Assembly: GCA_049669725.1 (NCBI GenBank)
Contig: JBATKU010000460.1
Coordinates: forward strand, 1-16,437
DNA length: 16,437 nucleotides
Direction: 5' to 3'
Source: JAFDCJ01 sp049669725
GTDB taxonomy: Bacteria > Desulfobacterota > Desulfobacteria > Desulfobacterales > JAFDCJ01
Program-made: the position numbers and the translations under genes
In this document: piece by piece, positions 14,389-16,437 of the stretch
How positions within the stretch are numbered: the stretch's first letter is position 1
How the letters are laid out: each line of letters begins with the position of its first letter
The notes under the pieces: generated by a model
What the model was told of the DNA's origin: nothing
The model's input: only the letters and a program-made list of their open reading frames with translations
The model's database searches: none

Positions 14389-15405
14389 GAAGGGACAGTG
14401 GGGGTAGGTGCATTCCTCACAATCCTGACAAAGCCCCCCGTGTCCCAGAAAGGCCAGATCAGCCTTGCCGATGGTCTCGCCCGCCAAAATACGGGGCAGG
14501 ACCAGATCCAGGACCGTGATGCGATGATACAGACCGCAGGCCGGCACTCCCAGCAGCGGTATGCCGCCGATGTAGGCCGCCAGGAACATGGCCCCCGGAA
14601 GAACCGCCGAGCCGTAGTTCATTTCAGTGGCACCGGCCATCTGAATTCCCTTGCGCGTGACATCATCCGGATCGACACTCATCCCGCCGCTGAGCATAAT
14701 TAAATCACACCCTCTATCCAGATGATTGCCAATGGCTTTGCTGATCAGTTCTTCATCGTCGGGGGCAAACGCAATCCCATCCACTTTAGAGCCTAATGCG
14801 GTCACTTTTCTAGTCAGAACCGGCGCGAAGCGATCTTCGATCAAACCATGGAAGACTTCGTTGCCAGTGATCACCAGGCCGACTTTAGCCTGTCGCAGGG
14901 GTTTAACCGCCAGCACCGCACCGTTTTGCCGGGCGATGGCCGCAGCCCGTTCGATGGAAACCCGTTTCATGACCAGCGGGATGGCCCGGGTGGCCGCCAC
15001 CTTTTCACCCTTTTTGACCAGGGTGTGGTTGTGCAGGGTAGCGCACATGACCTCATCCACCATGTTAAAGGCCGCCAATGCGGTTGTGTCGACTTTAAAC
15101 AGCCCGTCGGTTTCGGCCAGCAGGTTTATTTTGCCTTCATGGGGCTCGTCCTTCCAGGCAATACCCTCCCCGGCCAGAGCGTCTGCCAGAATAGCGGCTG
15201 CCTGGTTTTCGTGGATTTCGGTTTCGTCCAGATCGATCAGGTAGAGATTATTCTTGCCAAGTTTCTGCAGATGGCACAAGTCCTCATTGCAGACGGTGTG
15301 GCCTTTGTGAAAGGCGGGACCCTTGAATTCACCGGGCCGTATCTCGGTAATGTCATGGGCCAACTCGGTGCCCACTGCATCCTTTAGTTTGATTTTCTTC
15401 AGCAT
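14380..15405 (-). CDS. MoeA-like molybdopterin-binding protein with four-cysteine tail
   Basis: 341 residues. The MPT-binding (MoCF-biosynthesis-like) domain lies at about 173-310, with GLVITGNEVFHG (176-187), LSGGMSVDPDDVT (238-250) and LLGVPACGLYH, as in MoeA/MogA-type folds. The N-terminal part (LKDAVGTELAHDITEIRPGE onward) resembles the MoeA-like N-terminal region of short relatives found in anaerobes. Full MoeA is about 400 residues. The C-terminus carries CQDCEECTYPHC (326-337), four cysteines that could bind an Fe-S cluster or zinc. AGGGA precedes the ATG. It follows the FmdE gene on the same strand. Likely role: handling molybdopterin for a molybdenum/tungsten enzyme; catalytic activity uncertain. 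Confidence 0.85.
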   Translation of the reverse strand: MLKKIKLKDAVGTELAHDITEIRPGEFKGPAFHKGHTVCNEDLCHLQKLGKNNLYLIDLDETEIHENQAAAILADALAGEGIAWKDEPHEGKINLLAETDGLFKVDTTALAAFNMVDEVMCATLHNHTLVKKGEKVAATRAIPLVMKRVSIERAAAIARQNGAVLAVKPLRQAKVGLVITGNEVFHGLIEDRFAPVLTRKVTALGSKVDGIAFAPDDEELISKAIGNHLDRGCDLIMLSGGMSVDPDDVTRKGIQMAGATEMNYGSAVLPGAMFLAAYIGGIPLLGVPACGLYHRITVLDLVLPRILAGETIGKADLAFLGHGGLCQDCEECTYPHCPFGK

Positions 15406-15470
15406 TGTTGAGTTCCCTACAAAATATCGTGTGTTTCATTAACACCGTAACGAAAATATTTTAAAAGATG

Positions 15471-15630
15471 AACGTCCAACATCGAACGCTCAACGTCGAA
15501 CATCGAATAATGATGTCGCTTGGCTCCGTAATTTAATTTGTTTTCGCAAATCCGATGCCAATTCTTATCTCACAATTTCTGTCTCTTCATTTTTTTCCAT
15601 TCAATCCGCCTGAGTTGGACGTTCGATGTT
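15471..15630. repeat. Heptanucleotide repeats flanking an intergenic element
   Basis: On the plus strand five consecutive 7-mers run AACGTCC, AACATCG, AACGCTC, AACGTCG, AACATCG (15471-15505) and then AAT. The same 7-mers occur inverted at 15617-15630 (minus strand AACATCG, AACGTCC, then AAC). About 110 bp of AT-rich, non-coding sequence lies between. The arrangement looks like a MITE-type element with short-period terminal repeats. Its right end runs into the 3' end of the FmdE gene. Confidence 0.6.
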
Positions 15631-16258
15631 CATTGTTTTTTGGCACCCAGTTCATATCCGGCCAGGTAATCTCACGGGCATCATTAAAATAAACATCATC
15701 GGCACAGGGTTTACAAAACGAACGCCCATCCTTGATCACTTCGCGACGGTCGCGCACCACCTGGCCGCAGCGAGAACAGGTCGCCTTAAAGCGGGTCGGA
15801 CCCGGCAGGTCCTCCTCGGGTAGGGTTACCGCCACCTGCTGGACCCGGAACAGCACGCTGTCGGGCATTCGTTTGTAGGCCTCCAACTGGCGGGCGTGTT
15901 TATCAGCGATTTCCGGCGCATAGGCTTCAGCAAGATCGCGGGCTTCTTCGGTTGAGATTATTCTAAAGGCCTTGCCCGTTTCAAGATTGACAAAGGTAGT
16001 CGCCATGATGCCGTAGTCCATGAATTTCAGGGAGCGGCGTCCCAGCTTGACACCGGTGGTGTAGGCAACCGCATCTGAGGTGCAGCGATCCATCTCCACG
16101 TAGACAATCAATTTTTTTATCTGATCGCGGCTGGTGGGCTCATCCAGACCGATGAGTCGGCATCCCAGCATGGCCATGCGCACCCCCACCGCCTGACCCG
16201 GGCAGAGGTGTCCGTGGGCTTCCGCCGATCCCTTTAATAGCGTCTCGAAATCTTGCAT
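15587..16258 (-). CDS. FmdE family protein with C-terminal zinc-ribbon
   Basis: 223 residues. The FmdE domain (about 1-150) has the signature HGHLCPG (15-21) and the Cys of EMDRCTSDAV (59), thought to bind metal. A zinc-binding part (about 158-190) has Cys161/Cys164 and Cys182/Cys185 (CSRCGQ, CKPC). FmdE proteins are linked to molybdenum formylmethanofuran dehydrogenase operons in methanogens, but in sulfate reducers and relatives they occur next to molybdopterin-handling genes, as here. The exact reaction is not established. The last 16 residues (NNEHRTSNSGGLNGKK) are encoded partly by the intergenic heptad repeat, so the original C-terminus was probably near WVPK. AGGATC lies about 9-10 nt before the ATG. 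Confidence 0.85.
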   Translation of the reverse strand: MQDFETLLKGSAEAHGHLCPGQAVGVRMAMLGCRLIGLDEPTSRDQIKKLIVYVEMDRCTSDAVAYTTGVKLGRRSLKFMDYGIMATTFVNLETGKAFRIISTEEARDLAEAYAPEIADKHARQLEAYKRMPDSVLFRVQQVAVTLPEEDLPGPTRFKATCSRCGQVVRDRREVIKDGRSFCKPCADDVYFNDAREITWPDMNWVPKNNEHRTSNSGGLNGKK

Positions 16259-16287
16259 GGACAGGGTGATCCTTTAAGCCACATAGT

Positions 16288-16372
16288 GGTATATGTTAAT
16301 TTTAATATAACCGGGGGCAAAAAAAATTGCTGATGGTCCGCGAGTGACCATAATCAATAGCATAAATTATGG
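16288..16372. promoter_or_regulatory. Two AT-rich palindromes upstream of the FmdE gene
   Basis: Site 1 (16288-16312) reads GGTATATGTTAA-T-TTTAATATAACC, an imperfect palindrome. Site 2 (16348-16372) has exact arms CCATAAT and ATTATGG around 11 bp. Both lie in the likely promoter region of FmdE and could be operators. Site 1 has a faint likeness to TATA-rich ModE-type sites, which I would not press. Confidence 0.3.
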
Positions 16373-16425
16373 TTTCTGTAACGTTATAATTGAAACAGAA
16401 TCAATTTTTTTTAACTCAGGATCAT

Positions 16426-16437
16426 ATGGGTGGTGGG
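16426..16437 (+). CDS. Possible start of a rightward gene cut by the window edge
   Basis: ATG at 16426 with AGG 7 nt upstream opens a frame (Met-Gly-Gly-Gly) that runs off the window. Only four codons are seen, so this is just a pointer for whoever has the flanking sequence. Confidence 0.15.

Noticed and set aside
14199..14420. Minus-strand 73-codon frame
   Set aside because: It spans the nested inverted repeat and the end of the MoeA-like gene; composition comes from the repeat.
14848..15387. Plus-strand open frames of about 170-180 codons
   Set aside because: They are antisense to the MoeA-like gene, in GC-rich codon shadow, without recognisable domains.
15471..15505. Heptad array as a CRISPR or iteron array
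   Set aside because: Units are only 7 bp with no spacers, no cas genes and no replication gene nearby.

Overview
The window looks like a chromosomal segment of an anaerobic, respiratory Desulfobacterota-type bacterium (former Deltaproteobacteria). This is inferred from the gene mix: multiheme c cytochromes with a cytochrome b, a sigma-54 activator with its own -24/-12 promoter, a hemerythrin/PAS sensor of the DUF438 family, an FmdE/molybdopterin-binding pair and dispersed intergenic repeats. I could not run any database search. Nearly all genes are on the minus strand.

Left edge (1-2000). A complete cobalamin riboswitch with its sigma-70-type promoter reads leftward out of the window. A 120-bp dispersed inverted-repeat element and a 22-codon remnant follow. 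A plus-strand pair then encodes a winged-helix-like protein and a Pol-beta-type nucleotidyltransferase, with a palindromic candidate operator in front; it is probably a toxin-antitoxin or abortive-infection-like module.

Redox block (2013-9660, all minus). From promoter-distal to promoter-proximal it holds a DUF1858/DUF438/hemerythrin/PAS sensor, a remnant of a TauE/SafE exporter on the plus strand, a fusion of a CuA cupredoxin domain with a NosR/NapH-like membrane polyferredoxin, a small membrane-anchored CuA protein, a cytochrome b, a membrane triheme cytochrome c and an octaheme lipoprotein cytochrome c. Two near-identical FNR-like boxes (TTGAC-N4-GTCAA) precede the hemerythrin gene and the CuA gene pair. 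An intrinsic terminator separates the CuA pair from the cytochrome b/c operon. No heme-copper oxidase subunit I or nitrous oxide reductase is present, so two complete CuA sites occur without their usual partner enzyme.

Control block (9738-13167). A membrane-bound sigma-54 activator (sensor, HAMP, GAF, AAA+, Fis HTH) sits upstream of a -24/-12 promoter with repeated CGAAATTA candidate enhancer sites. That promoter drives a receiver-like protein lacking the usual phosphoacceptor, and then the cytochrome genes. Next to the activator is a PhnD-like lipoprotein that appears to have lost its centre in frame.

Right part (13315-16437). A small lipoprotein, a ModE-type HTH protein, a MoeA-like molybdopterin-binding protein with a four-cysteine tail and an FmdE protein. 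Two kinds of intergenic repeat are embedded here: a 159-bp nested inverted repeat overlapping a stop codon, and heptanucleotide repeats that supply part of the FmdE C-terminal tail.

Working model (inference): the sigma-54 circuit turns on a quinol-linked cytochrome b/c complex, resembling Cbc-type complexes of Geobacter in logic. An FNR-family regulator from elsewhere turns on the CuA modules and the hemerythrin sensor.
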